A stretch of 64,000 nucleotides of DNA, from positions 4,092,001 through 4,156,000 of the forward strand of contig NZ_CP019431.1 in assembly GCF_009866765.1 (NCBI RefSeq), in the 5' to 3' direction. Made by a program: the position numbers and the translations under genes. The stretch comes from Pseudomonas sp. S35. GTDB lineage: Bacteria; Pseudomonadota; Gammaproteobacteria; Pseudomonadales; Pseudomonadaceae. The notes beneath the pieces are model-generated. The model ran no database searches and had not been told where the DNA came from. It saw only the letters and a list, made by a program, of their open reading frames with translations. This document shows positions 1-9,550 of the stretch, in pieces. Every line of letters begins with the position of its first letter. Position 1 is the first letter of the stretch.

Positions 1-801
<801 letters not shown>

Positions 802-953
802 TTATGTCCCACAGACTAAGAGGCGATGGATGAAGGCTCAATGACCGAAACTCACAACTTATTGATCCAAATGTACAGCGCCCCTTGGCAAGTGGCCGCA
901 TGGGCCCTACCCTAGTCGGCGAACCCTGCACACGGTCTGTTGTCTGTTTCCCC

Positions 954-2084
954 ATGCGTAAACTTCTAGCTTTTATCGTTACCCTGGCCCTGGTTGCCGC
1001 CGTCGCCGCGTATCTGGTCTGGACCCAGGAGCGCCCCGTGGCGCATTACCTGTCGGACCTGCGCATCACGCTCGCCGTCAACGAAGGCGAGCCGGCCGAC
1101 CGCGGCAATCTTTTGGGCATCCAGCCGGAGCTGTTCCCCGCCGACTATCAGAGCCTGGAACGCCTGCACCTGAAGCTTGCGGCCTACCTTAAAAACGCAC
1201 GCGACCAAGGCCTGATCAACGACAAGACCATCGTGGTACTGCCGGAACACATCGGCACTTGGCTGATGCTCACGGGCGAGAAAAACGAGGTGTACCAGGC
1301 GTTGCATGTGAAGGATGCGATGCATTGGCTGTCGCTGAGCAACCCATTGCAGTTCGCCCGTGCCTGGATCAGCGCCACCGGCGATGACCGCACCAACGAC
1401 GCCTACCTGCGCATGAAGGCCCCGGCGATGGCGCGTGACTATCAGGTGCTGTTCGGCGGTCTGGCCAAGGAGTTCGGGGTCACGGTGGTGGCCGGCTCCA
1501 TCGCCCTGCCCAACCCGAGTGTGAGCCAGGGGCAAGTCCAGGTCGGCCATGGCGCGCTGTACAACGCCAGCGTGGTGTTTGCGGCAGACGGCTTGCCCGT
1601 CGGCAACCTGCAACGCCAGCTCTACCCGATCTACGACGAGCGCGGTTTTATCGAGCCCGGGGACGAAAATGTCGTCAGCGTGGTCGACACCCCAGCCGGG
1701 CGCTTGGGTGTGCTGGTGGGCAGTGACAGCTGGTACCCGGACAACTACCGCAAGCTCAACGAACAAGGTGCGCAACTGGTCGCAGTGCCGGCCTTTGTAC
1801 TCGGCCGCGACACATGGGAGCGCCCATGGCGCGGCTTCAAAAGTGTCTCCACGCCGCAGGAAATCAGCCTCAAGCCCGAGGAGCTCAGCGAGGGCGAAGC
1901 GTGGCGGCGTCTTACGCTGATCAGCCAACAGCCTGTCAGCCAGGCCAGCGCTGGCATGAGCGTCTTTCTGCGCGGGCAGTTCTGGGATTTGGGCACGGCA
2001 GGGCAAAGCTTCCTGAGCCACAACGGGCAGATCAACGCCGACAGTGACGCCCGTGGTGCACGCCTGCTGAATATCTGGCTGTAA
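954..2084 (+). CDS. Membrane-anchored nitrilase-fold protein lacking the catalytic cysteine
   Basis: A 376-aa protein with one N-terminal membrane segment (residues about 4-20, LLAFIVTLALVAAVAAYLV) and then a carbon-nitrogen hydrolase fold. The Glu region is visible (VVLPEHIGTWL, about residue 102). The nucleophile elbow reads GVLVGSDSWYPD, where family members have a Cys in the pattern GVLxCxDSW; here that position is Gly256, and the protein contains no cysteine at all. It therefore cannot be a standard nitrilase or amidase; a binding or scaffold role is possible but unproven. ATG 954 is preferred to the upstream in-frame 885 because it places the membrane segment at the N-terminus. The AraC gene follows after 4 bp, suggesting co-transcription. 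Confidence 0.75.
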   Translation: MRKLLAFIVTLALVAAVAAYLVWTQERPVAHYLSDLRITLAVNEGEPADRGNLLGIQPELFPADYQSLERLHLKLAAYLKNARDQGLINDKTIVVLPEHIGTWLMLTGEKNEVYQALHVKDAMHWLSLSNPLQFARAWISATGDDRTNDAYLRMKAPAMARDYQVLFGGLAKEFGVTVVAGSIALPNPSVSQGQVQVGHGALYNASVVFAADGLPVGNLQRQLYPIYDERGFIEPGDENVVSVVDTPAGRLGVLVGSDSWYPDNYRKLNEQGAQLVAVPAFVLGRDTWERPWRGFKSVSTPQEISLKPEELSEGEAWRRLTLISQQPVSQASAGMSVFLRGQFWDLGTAGQSFLSHNGQINADSDARGARLLNIWL

Positions 2085-2088
2085 CGCT

Positions 2089-3123
2089 GTGAAGCCGGTG
2101 CGCCTGGGGGATCTGTCGGTGGGCTTCGTGCACACCCTGGCCGACGCGATCTCCAGCCACGGCCTCGACCCACAACCGCTGCTGCTGCAATACGGCCTTG
2201 ACGCCGCCCGCCTCGCCGAAGCCGGCGCGCGCTTGTCGATCCCCCGGTATATGCGCCTGGGCCATGCAGCCATCCAGCTCACCGGCGACCCTGGCCTGGG
2301 CTTGCGCATGGGCCAGCTCAGCCGCTTGAGCCAGGCGGGGCTGGCCGGCGTCACCGCCGCCCAGGCGCCCAACGTGCGCGAAGCCGCACGCACGCTGACG
2401 CGCTTTGAGCCGCTGTATGGCGCCAACTATCGCGGGCAGTCGAGTTTTCATGAGGATGCCGAAGGCGCTTGGCTGCGCTTCTACTCGATCAGCCCCTATA
2501 ACGCCTACAACCGGTTTGTGGTGGACTCGATCATTTCCGGCTGGCTGCATCAACTCGCCAGCCTGGCTCAACAACCGCTGCAGGCGCAACGCATCGACAT
2601 CGAGTTCGACGCCCCGGACTACAACGAGCAGTACAGTCTATTGGGCGCCAGCCCGGTCCATTTCGGCGCCGAGGCCAACCAGTTGCGCCTGAGCCAGCCC
2701 ACCCTGGCCCTGCGCAACCCACAGCATTGCCCAAGTACCTGGCAACTGTTGCTGCAATTGTGTGAACGGGAATTGGAGCAGTTGACCCGCACCCGCAGCT
2801 TGCGCGAGCGCATTACCCGCTTGCTCGGGCCGATGCTCAATGGCGGCCGGGAACCCGACCTGGAAGAAGTGGCGGCACGCTTGAAGCTGCCGACCTGGAC
2901 ACTGCGGCGCAAACTGGCCGAAGAAGGCACTCAGTTTCGCGCGATTCTCAACGATACCCGCCGCGACTTGGCCATGACCTATATTCGCGATACGGAACTG
3001 GCGTTCGGCGAGATCGCCTACTTGCTCGGTTTCGCATCGGCCCAGGCGTTTCAACGGGCGTTCAGGCGATGGAACAACCAGACCCCAGGGGAATTTCGCC
3101 GCAGTCAGCGGCATTCCGCCTGA
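2089..3123 (+). CDS. AraC family transcriptional regulator
   Basis: 344 aa with a GTG start, 4 bp after the nitrilase-like gene. The N-terminal two thirds matches the arabinose-binding-like domain of the OruR/ArgR-type AraC proteins (QPLLLQYGLDAARLAEAG, SRLSQAGLAGVTAAQAP). The C-terminal 100 residues form the double helix-turn-helix (EEVAARLKLPTWTLRRKLAEEG, then FGEIAYLLGFASAQAFQRAFRRW, ending TPGEFRR). Its target is probably local: the nitrilase-like gene with which it is co-oriented, and perhaps fadH upstream. The ligand cannot be told from the sequence. Confidence 0.9.
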   Translation: MKPVRLGDLSVGFVHTLADAISSHGLDPQPLLLQYGLDAARLAEAGARLSIPRYMRLGHAAIQLTGDPGLGLRMGQLSRLSQAGLAGVTAAQAPNVREAARTLTRFEPLYGANYRGQSSFHEDAEGAWLRFYSISPYNAYNRFVVDSIISGWLHQLASLAQQPLQAQRIDIEFDAPDYNEQYSLLGASPVHFGAEANQLRLSQPTLALRNPQHCPSTWQLLLQLCERELEQLTRTRSLRERITRLLGPMLNGGREPDLEEVAARLKLPTWTLRRKLAEEGTQFRAILNDTRRDLAMTYIRDTELAFGEIAYLLGFASAQAFQRAFRRWNNQTPGEFRRSQRHSA

Positions 3124-3131
3124 AGTCGGTC

Positions 3132-3218
3132 TTACAGCTCGGTGGCGTCGTCGGCCGGATCCAGCGGATCCAGTTCAAAGGCCTGGTACTCCAGCAGTTC
3201 TTCCTGATAATCGTCCAT
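3132..3218 (-). CDS. Acidic 28-aa small protein
   Basis: A short ORF of 28 codons starting MDDYQEELLEYQAFELDP and ending DDATEL. It is preceded by a strong ribosome binding site (AAGGAG, 6 nt before the ATG) and is convergent with the AraC gene, whose stop lies only 8 bp away. The peptide is very acidic (D/E-rich) with no membrane segment or Cys. I believe similar short ORFs occur in other pseudomonads but cannot verify this. Function unknown; the SD and codon quality are the reasons to call it. Confidence 0.55.
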   Translation of the reverse strand: MDDYQEELLEYQAFELDPLDPADDATEL

Positions 3219-3380
3219 CGTGGACTCCTTCTTGATGTTTAAAGCGGTTGCAGATAAATGACCTGCATCACCAGCCTAAAGTGCCGTCATGACGAAAAAA
3301 TGTCTGCGCGATGACGTTCCTGCACTCCAAGAATAAACGTAGCAGCGTTATACGGATTTAGCACCTGGGATTTGAAGCGC

Positions 3381-3406
3381 GATTGCAATCATTGCAATTG
3401 CAATCA
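3381..3406. promoter_or_regulatory. Clustered TTGCAA operator sites upstream of the E1 C-half gene
   Basis: GATTGCAATC (3381-3390) is a perfect palindrome, followed at once by TTGCAATTGCAATCA (3392-3406), which contains the palindrome TTGCAATTGCAA. The same 15 bp occur again at 5026-5040, upstream of the full E1 gene and beside the marR gene. The position, 45-70 bp before the ORF start, and the palindromic symmetry suit a MarR-type operator. The binding protein is inferred from the neighbourhood. Confidence 0.6.
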
Positions 3407-3450
3407 AAAATCCATTAGGGTATTCCCTCCCTTGCCAGGCGCCCCCTTCC

Positions 3451-4446
3451 ATGACCGCGCACTCCGCCCAACGCTGCATCGACGCACTTAGCCGCCTCGC
3501 ACCTTGCAGCGCCTCCCCGCTGTACACCGTAATAACCATGGCCAACACCCTGGAGCGCAGCCGCCACGCCTGGGTCATCCGTGGCCAGTCACGCTCAAGG
3601 CGCGCGGGCAGTTGGCCTAGCTGGTTTGCGCGCAATAAAGACGAGAAACCGATGCTGTACCTGCACAGCGCCGTATCCTCGGCGCAGCTGTGCGCGCTGG
3701 CAAACGAGACTGCGCAACGCGGCATCCTGTGCAATGACATTGAAAACCAAGCCTCGCCCTGGCCCAAGGGCACACAGCCTGCTCTGGCGCTGTGGCTCGC
3801 GAATAATCCGTATTGCACGCCCTACGACCCGGCCTCGGGTCATGAGGCCCAGGCGATTGTGCTGGCAGCGCTTCGCACGCTGTACGTGGACGGCAAGCCT
3901 GGATTTTACTACCTGGCCCTGCACGACCACGACGGCGGGCGGTTGCTGAGTGCCCGCCAGCTCGAGGACGCACTCAAGGGCATGTACCCGGTCGACGCTG
4001 AAAGGCCGGCACACGTGCGTTTGCTGGGTGCGGGCCAGGCCTTTGCCGAGGTCGTGCAGGCCGCACGGTTACTGCAACAGGATTGGAATATCACGGCACA
4101 ACTCTGGAGTTGCCCCAGTTACACGCGACTGGCTCGCGAGGCGTGCGCCGCTGAACGCTGGAATCGCCTGCACCCTACCGCTCCCAAGCGCAGTTGCCAT
4201 CTGCGTGAATGCCTGGCGGGGGATGCAACGCCGGTAATTGCCGTCACCGGCTATCCGCAGCCCATTGTCGATCAGTTGGCGGCGCATGTGGATGCGCGGT
4301 TCGTAGCGTTGGGTGCAGGCTCGGTACAGGCATCAGCGCCTAATCGCTACTGGATTACGGTATTGGCACTCAGGGCGTTGGCAGAAGAAGGCCGTATAGA
4401 TGCACGGCAGGTGGAAACAGCGATGAAACGGTACCCACTCAGATGA
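3451..4446 (+). CDS. Stand-alone C-terminal half of a homodimeric pyruvate dehydrogenase E1-type protein
   Basis: A 331-aa protein that can be aligned by eye with roughly residues 535-880 of the E1 encoded at 5101-7761: PYDPASGHEAQAIVLAALRTLY matches SYDPTFAYELAVI.., then ERWNRLHP/ERWNLLHP, RFVALGAGS/RFVALGTDG and ETAMKRYPL/EAIKRYGIN. It has only the end of the pyrimidine-binding domain and the C-terminal domain. The ThDP motif (GDG..NCN) and the N-terminal domain are absent, so it cannot be an E1 by itself. The reading frame is intact, and a palindromic site shared with the full E1 lies just upstream. Whether it is a decaying duplicate or an accessory subunit is open. Homology reaches back to near the first Met, so ATG 3451 was kept; no strong SD is visible, and ATG 3538 or 3652 are alternatives. 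Confidence 0.6.
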   Translation: MTAHSAQRCIDALSRLAPCSASPLYTVITMANTLERSRHAWVIRGQSRSRRAGSWPSWFARNKDEKPMLYLHSAVSSAQLCALANETAQRGILCNDIENQASPWPKGTQPALALWLANNPYCTPYDPASGHEAQAIVLAALRTLYVDGKPGFYYLALHDHDGGRLLSARQLEDALKGMYPVDAERPAHVRLLGAGQAFAEVVQAARLLQQDWNITAQLWSCPSYTRLAREACAAERWNRLHPTAPKRSCHLRECLAGDATPVIAVTGYPQPIVDQLAAHVDARFVALGAGSVQASAPNRYWITVLALRALAEEGRIDARQVETAMKRYPLR

Positions 4447-4484
4447 ATGGGGCCACGATCAAACATGCGCGAGCCCTATCGCGC

Positions 4485-4955
4485 TCAGGATTTGCGCCCA
4501 CTGCGAGCCTGCACACCGGCCTCCATCGCCAACCCGGCCGTGCGCTCCAGTGCATCGGCAAAGCCCTGGCGCTGCTGGGGCGCGATCTGTGACAGAAACA
4601 GCTCATCCACCGTACTTTCGTAGATCTTCCACATCTGTTTGCGCAGCACCCGCCCGGCGTCGGTAATCGAGGCAAACGCCGCGCGCCCATCGCCGTCGGA
4701 GCGTGAACGCACCACCAGGCCGTCCTTTTCCAGGCGGTCGACAAGGCGAGTGAGGTTGTAACGCTCAATGGCCAGTACATCCGCCAATTCGTGCATGCGG
4801 CGCGTGCCGTCGGGGCCGCTTTCCAGGCCCCACAACGCGTCATACCAGGCGTAAGGCGGCAAGTCAGCGGCCGCTAGGCGGCGCTCGATTTCACGGATGA
4901 CGGTTCTGTGGGCCCTGACAAAACGGAACCAGACATCAGGCTCATTCGACGACAT
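4485..4955 (-). CDS. MarR family transcriptional regulator
   Basis: 156 aa with the winged-helix core of the MarR family: YDALWGLESGPDGTRRMHELADVLAIERYNLTRLVDRLEKDGLV, then the wing (RSRSDGDGRAAFASITDAGR). It lies between the E1 C-half gene (convergent) and the full E1 gene (divergent). The palindromic TTGCAATTGCAATCA at 5026-5040 sits in its own promoter region, and a second copy precedes the E1 C-half gene. It is therefore probably the autoregulated repressor of both, with release by a keto acid or related metabolite (inferred). The internal ATG MSSNEPD was chosen over the ORF-track Met 8 codons earlier. Confidence 0.85.
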   Translation of the reverse strand: MSSNEPDVWFRFVRAHRTVIREIERRLAAADLPPYAWYDALWGLESGPDGTRRMHELADVLAIERYNLTRLVDRLEKDGLVVRSRSDGDGRAAFASITDAGRVLRKQMWKIYESTVDELFLSQIAPQQRQGFADALERTAGLAMEAGVQARSGRKS

Positions 4956-5025
4956 GCAACACCATCCGGGGAATTTCAAGAGGGTTGCAATAGTAGCTCA
5001 TCCCGCGCTAGATTCGGCCATGTAG

Positions 5026-5040
5026 TTGCAATTGCAATCA
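5026..5040. promoter_or_regulatory. TTGCAATTGCAATCA operator between marR and the E1 gene
   Basis: Identical in all 15 bp to 3392-3406. It contains the palindrome TTGCAATTGCAA and lies 70 bp upstream of both divergent starts (4955 and 5101). A further TTGCAA occurs at 4985-4990. It is a probable binding site for the adjacent MarR protein. Confidence 0.6.
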
Positions 5041-5100
5041 TATTGCGGACACTCCCACAAGGAGTATCCCTACTCGAATTTCGCCGACCTGGAGCCCCCT

Positions 5101-7761
5101 ATGACCCCGAATAACGCCGTGTGCCTTGACGACGACCCACAGCAAACCCGCGAGTGGTTGGAGTCCATCGAATCGGTGCTGTGCGCCGAAGGTCGTCCGC
5201 GCGCCCACTACCTGATCGATCAATTGCTGGATTTCGACGTAGCGCGCCATGGCGACTTCTACGGGCGGGTAACCACTCCCTACGTCAACACCATCCCAGT
5301 GGACCGCCAACTGCCCTACCCCGGCAACCTGGACATCGAGCGCCGCACCAATGCGTTTATCCGCTGGAACGCCATGGCGATGGTGCTGCGTGCGGGCAAA
5401 CACTCAGGTGTCGGTGGGCATATCGCGACCTATGCGTCAGCCGCCGTCCTGTATGACGTAGGTTTTGACCATTTCTTCCGTGGCAGAACGGACACCTTCG
5501 ACGGCGACCTGGTGTATATCCAAGGCCATTCCGCTCCTGGGATCTACGGCCGCGCCTATCTCGAAGGCCGTATCAGCGAAGCGCAACTGGACAACTTCCG
5601 TCGCGAAGCCGGTGGCGAGGGTATTTCGTCCTACCCACACCCGCGACTGATGCCGCACTTCTGGCAATTTCCTACCGTGTCGATGGGCCTCGGGCCAATC
5701 ACCGCCGCGTACCAAGCGCGCTTTATGCGCTACCTGGAGTTGCGCGACCTCAAACAACACCAGGGCCGTAAGGTGTGGGCGTTTCTCGGTGATGGCGAAA
5801 TGGACCAACCGGAATCCCTGGCCGCTATCTCCTTGGCCGGGCGCGAAAAGCTCGACAATCTGATCTTCGTGGTCAACTGCAACCTGCAACGTCTGGATGG
5901 CCCGGTACGCGGCAATGCCAAGGTCATCCAGGAGTTCGAAAGCCTGTATCGCGCCGCCGGCTGGAATGTGATCAAGGTGATCTGGGGCGGCGGTTGGGAT
6001 GCGCTGCTGGAGAAAGACCAGAGCGGCCTTCTGCGCCAGCGCATGATGGAGTGTGTGGACGGCGACTATCAGAACTACAAATCGCAGAACGGCGCCTATG
6101 TGCGCGAACACTTCTTTGGCAAATATCCGCAACTGCTGGCTCTGGTTTCGGATATGTCCGACGACGATATCTGGAAACTCTCACGGGGCGGACATGACCC
6201 GGACAAGGTCTACAATGCCTACGCCGCCGCCATGCGCCACAGCGGCCAACCCACGGTGATCCTGGCCAAAACCGTCAAGGGCTTTGGCATGGGCGACGCG
6301 GGCGAAGGCCAGAACATCAACCACCAACTGAAGAAAATGGGCGCCGACGCCGTCAAAGCGTTCCGCGACCGCTTCGGCCTGAACGTGGCCGATGAGCAGC
6401 TCGCTGATATTCCCTACCTCAAGCCCGCCGCCGACAGCGAAGAAGCGCGCTACTTTGCCGCCCGCCGCCAGGCCCTCGGCGGCTATGTACCGGCACGTCA
6501 CAGCGCCGTCGAGTCCTTGCAGATCCCCGACCTGGCGGCCTTCGCCACTCAACTCAAGGACACCGGCGAGCGAGCGATCTCCACCACCATGGCCTTTGTG
6601 CGCATCCTCGGCACCCTGCTCAAGGATCCACACCTGGGCAAGTTGATCGTGCCCATCGTTCCTGACGAATCGCGCACCTTTGGCATGGAAAGCCTGTTCC
6701 GTCAGATCGGCATCCACTCTGCCGTCGGCCAACTCTACACGCCACAGGACGCAGGGCAACTGAGCTACTACAAGGAGAGCAAAGACGGACAGATCATGCA
6801 GGAAGGTCTGAACGAGTCCGGGGCCATTTCCTCGTGGATCGCGGCGAGCACGTCCTACAGCAACCACGGGCTGATGACCGTGCCGTTCTATATCTTCTAC
6901 TCAATGTTCGGCTTCCAGCGCGTCGGCGACCTGGCCTGGGCAGCGGGCGATGCGCGGGCACGCGGGTTTCTGCTGGGGGCGACGGCCGGGCGCACGACGC
7001 TGATGGGCGAAGGTTTGCAGCATGACGATGGCCACAGTCATATCCTGGCGTCGGTGATTCCTTGCTGTGTGTCCTATGACCCTACCTTTGCCTACGAGTT
7101 GGCGGTGATTATTCGCGAAGGCATGCGGCGCATGTATGTCGAGCAGCAGGACATTTACTACTACATCACGCTGCTCAACGAAAACTACCCGCAACCGGCC
7201 ATGCCCGAAGGCGTTGAAGACGCAATCGTGCAGGGCATGTACCGGCTTAACGGTAACGAGCAGGCCCAAGTGCAATTGATGGGCAGTGGCTCGATCCTGC
7301 GCGAAGTGATCGCCGCCGCAGCGTTGCTCGCCAAGGATTTCTCCATACCCAGCTCGGTGTGGAGCGTGACCAGCCTCACCGAGCTACGCCGTGACGGCCA
7401 GGCGGTCGAGCGCTGGAACCTGTTGCACCCGGACAGTGAACCGCGCGTGAGTTATGTGGAACAGAGCCTGGTTGGGCAAACGGGACCGGTGGTGGTGGCG
7501 ACGGACTATATGAAACTGTTCGCCGACCAGATTCGCCCCTTCGTGCCGGGCCGGCGCTTTGTAGCACTGGGCACCGATGGCTTCGGGCAATCGGATACCC
7601 GGGAAACCTTGCGCGAATTCTTTGAGGTAGACCGGCACTTCATCGCACTGGCGGCTTTGAAGGCGCTGGCCGATGACGGCGTTATCGGTCGAGATAGAGT
7701 CAGTGAGGCAATCAAACGCTACGGGATCAACGTCGACAAGGCCGACCCCGTAGCGGTCTGA
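5101..7761 (+). CDS. Homodimeric-type pyruvate (2-oxo acid) dehydrogenase E1 component
   Basis: 886 aa, the usual length of AceE-type E1 (about 880-890). It decarboxylates pyruvate or a related 2-oxo acid with ThDP and passes the acyl group to a lipoyl E2. The ThDP/Mg motif is complete: GDGEMDQPE at residues 230-238 and NCN at 259-261. The N-terminal signature (YVNTIPVDRQLPYPGN) and the activation-loop region (GLQHDDGHSHI) are present. No E2 or E3 gene is adjacent, so it either uses the housekeeping E2 or serves another oxo acid, like P. putida MdeB, a 2-oxobutyrate-linked homolog in methionine catabolism. ATG 5101 was chosen because homology starts there; the upstream in-frame Met at 5026 lies inside the operator. 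Probably controlled by the divergent MarR. Confidence 0.85.
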   Translation: MTPNNAVCLDDDPQQTREWLESIESVLCAEGRPRAHYLIDQLLDFDVARHGDFYGRVTTPYVNTIPVDRQLPYPGNLDIERRTNAFIRWNAMAMVLRAGKHSGVGGHIATYASAAVLYDVGFDHFFRGRTDTFDGDLVYIQGHSAPGIYGRAYLEGRISEAQLDNFRREAGGEGISSYPHPRLMPHFWQFPTVSMGLGPITAAYQARFMRYLELRDLKQHQGRKVWAFLGDGEMDQPESLAAISLAGREKLDNLIFVVNCNLQRLDGPVRGNAKVIQEFESLYRAAGWNVIKVIWGGGWDALLEKDQSGLLRQRMMECVDGDYQNYKSQNGAYVREHFFGKYPQLLALVSDMSDDDIWKLSRGGHDPDKVYNAYAAAMRHSGQPTVILAKTVKGFGMGDAGEGQNINHQLKKMGADAVKAFRDRFGLNVADEQLADIPYLKPAADSEEARYFAARRQALGGYVPARHSAVESLQIPDLAAFATQLKDTGERAISTTMAFVRILGTLLKDPHLGKLIVPIVPDESRTFGMESLFRQIGIHSAVGQLYTPQDAGQLSYYKESKDGQIMQEGLNESGAISSWIAASTSYSNHGLMTVPFYIFYSMFGFQRVGDLAWAAGDARARGFLLGATAGRTTLMGEGLQHDDGHSHILASVIPCCVSYDPTFAYELAVIIREGMRRMYVEQQDIYYYITLLNENYPQPAMPEGVEDAIVQGMYRLNGNEQAQVQLMGSGSILREVIAAAALLAKDFSIPSSVWSVTSLTELRRDGQAVERWNLLHPDSEPRVSYVEQSLVGQTGPVVVATDYMKLFADQIRPFVPGRRFVALGTDGFGQSDTRETLREFFEVDRHFIALAALKALADDGVIGRDRVSEAIKRYGINVDKADPVAV

Positions 7762-7762
7762 T

Positions 7763-8542
7763 CTACTGCGCAGGCGTCGGCAGGGGTGGAATAGCTTCTG
7801 TCGGTGCCGGCAGGTCCGGGTTGGTCGGTGCCGGGGCTGGTGCCGGCGCTTGCTCAGGCACAATCGACGCAGGCTCGGCCGGCGGTGCAACAGGCTCCGA
7901 CACGGCGGGCTCCTCCTTCGGCGCCTCGACCTTCTCGACCAGAGGTGCCGCCTTGGGCTCCGGCACACCCAGATCAGCCTTCGGCTGCTCGGGAATATGC
8001 TCGGCCTTTTTCACCTCTTGGGGCAGGAACACGTCCACCAGGGCAAAGTAACGCTCATAGAACTTCGGCGCGGACACGGTCTCACTGGCCACTTTCACCA
8101 TCGAGTCATCGGTGGAACCAATGGGCATCGATACCGACCCCAACACACCCACGCCGAGGCTCGCAGAGTTGTTGACCTTCTTCAGGGCGTAACGGTCCTG
8201 CAGGGCGTTGGCAAACATCGTCGAGTGGTTGGTGCCTTTGCCATCATCGGCGCAGACCACGTTGAAGCTGATCTGCAGATGGGTCTCGCCGGTCTGCTGG
8301 AAGCTCTTGTTGCCCACGACCACTTTCGGATCGCTGCTGGTGATGATGTAGCCCTGGCTCAGCAAGGCACGCCGGGCGGCTTCACACGCCGCCGCATCAC
8401 TGACGGGGTAGTCCCGGGAAAACGTACCGGAGTCGTCGAAACTCTCATGTTCATAAATAGCGGTCTTGGGTGACGAGCAGCCCGCGGCGCCCGCCAACAC
8501 CAGCGCCAGCCCGAGGCTACGCAAGTGAAATGATGTCGACAT
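7763..8542 (-). CDS. DUF2242-type lipoprotein with Pro/Glu-rich tail
   Basis: 259 aa. A lipoprotein signal (LALVLAGAAGC, Cys about residue 22) predicts a lipidated envelope protein. The central domain (YIITSSDPKVVVGNKSFQQ, LQISFNVVCADD, YERYFALVDVFLP) resembles DUF2242 proteins of pseudomonads and related beta/gamma-proteobacteria. The last 80 residues are low-complexity and rich in Pro, Ala and Glu (PAPAPAPTNPDLPAP), likely an extended linker, perhaps crossing the peptidoglycan. It is convergent with the E1 gene and separated by 1 bp, with no terminator between. The MSTSF start is preferred because it gives a normal signal peptide. Function unknown. Confidence 0.75.
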   Translation of the reverse strand: MSTSFHLRSLGLALVLAGAAGCSSPKTAIYEHESFDDSGTFSRDYPVSDAAACEAARRALLSQGYIITSSDPKVVVGNKSFQQTGETHLQISFNVVCADDGKGTNHSTMFANALQDRYALKKVNNSASLGVGVLGSVSMPIGSTDDSMVKVASETVSAPKFYERYFALVDVFLPQEVKKAEHIPEQPKADLGVPEPKAAPLVEKVEAPKEEPAVSEPVAPPAEPASIVPEQAPAPAPAPTNPDLPAPTEAIPPLPTPAQ

Positions 8543-8631
8543 CGATAATCCTGAAGAAAACAGTCCGGGCGGTATTGTGCAACAGAACGAGGCCTTGGCG
8601 CGCACATTCCTGTCGGTAAAACGTCACAGGC

Positions 8632-9531
8632 CTACCGCACGGTGCCTACAGGAAAAAGCCCTGCGCACATATGGTCGATAAACACTCGCAATTTGGCCGA
8701 AGCGTGGCGACTTGATGGCCATAACATCCAGAAACTGCCCCGGTGTTCCAGGTAATCATCCAGCACGCGTTGCAGGCGTCCGTCCTGTACCGCTTGATTG
8801 ACCATGTAGTCGGGCAGGCAAGCAATACCCAGACCCTCGTTGACCACATGGTTGAGCGATTCGATGGTGCTACTGACCAGCGGGGTGCGCAACGTCAGCT
8901 CCGCTGCACCGGGCTCCTGACGCAAGGGCCAGGGTTCCAGCTTGCCGGTGGCACAGAACTTATGGCGCAGGCAGGCATGGGTATTCAAGTGCCAAGGCTG
9001 TTGCGGGGTGCCGTGCTGCTGGAAATACGCCGGCGTGCCCACCAGCACCAGTTGGTAATGCCCCAGATGACGGGCCATCAAACGCGAATCTTCCGGCTTG
9101 CCGGTACGAATTACCGCATCGAAGCCTTCCTCGATCACGTCCACCATGCGGTCGGAAAAATCCACATCCAGCTCGATGTCCGGGTAGGCGCGCATGAAGT
9201 CACTGAGCACCGGCATCATCAAGCCCCGTACTTGAGGCACGCTGACGCGCAACTTGCCCCGAGGGGTGGCGCTGGCCTCGGTCAATTCACGCTCTGCCGC
9301 TTCGACTTCGGCCAAAATCCGCCGTGAACGCTCCAGGAACAGCGCGCCCTCGCCCGTCAGGGTGATGCTGCGCGTGCTGCGATGAAACAAACGCACGCCG
9401 AGGCGCTCTTCCATACGCGCAATACTTTTGCCTACGGCCGAGGACGAAACGCCCAACACGCGCGCGGCAGCGGTAAAACTGCGAGTTTCCGCCACCTGCA
9501 CAAATACCGACAGACTGCCCAAGCTGTCCAT
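8632..9531 (-). CDS. LysR family transcriptional regulator
   Basis: 299 aa. The N-terminal winged HTH is clear (LSVFVQVAETRSFTAAARVLGVSSSAVGKSIARMEERLGVRLFHRSTRSITLTGEG), followed by the effector domain (GKLRVSVPQVRG, ..PDIELDVDFSDRMVDVIEEGFDAVIRTG) of the group that commonly regulates a neighbouring transporter or enzyme. It diverges from the MFS gene at 9649, and palindromic sites lie in the 117-bp gap. MDSLGS is taken as the start because upstream in-frame residues do not look like a LysR N-terminus. Confidence 0.9.
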   Translation of the reverse strand: MDSLGSLSVFVQVAETRSFTAAARVLGVSSSAVGKSIARMEERLGVRLFHRSTRSITLTGEGALFLERSRRILAEVEAAERELTEASATPRGKLRVSVPQVRGLMMPVLSDFMRAYPDIELDVDFSDRMVDVIEEGFDAVIRTGKPEDSRLMARHLGHYQLVLVGTPAYFQQHGTPQQPWHLNTHACLRHKFCATGKLEPWPLRQEPGAAELTLRTPLVSSTIESLNHVVNEGLGIACLPDYMVNQAVQDGRLQRVLDDYLEHRGSFWMLWPSSRHASAKLRVFIDHMCAGLFPVGTVR

Positions 9532-9550
9532 GATCCTACCTTGCTGATTG

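Noticed and set aside
966..2426. 486-aa ORF on the minus strand across the nitrilase-like and AraC genes
   Set aside because: Shadow ORF of two well-supported plus-strand genes; no recognisable domain, biased composition.
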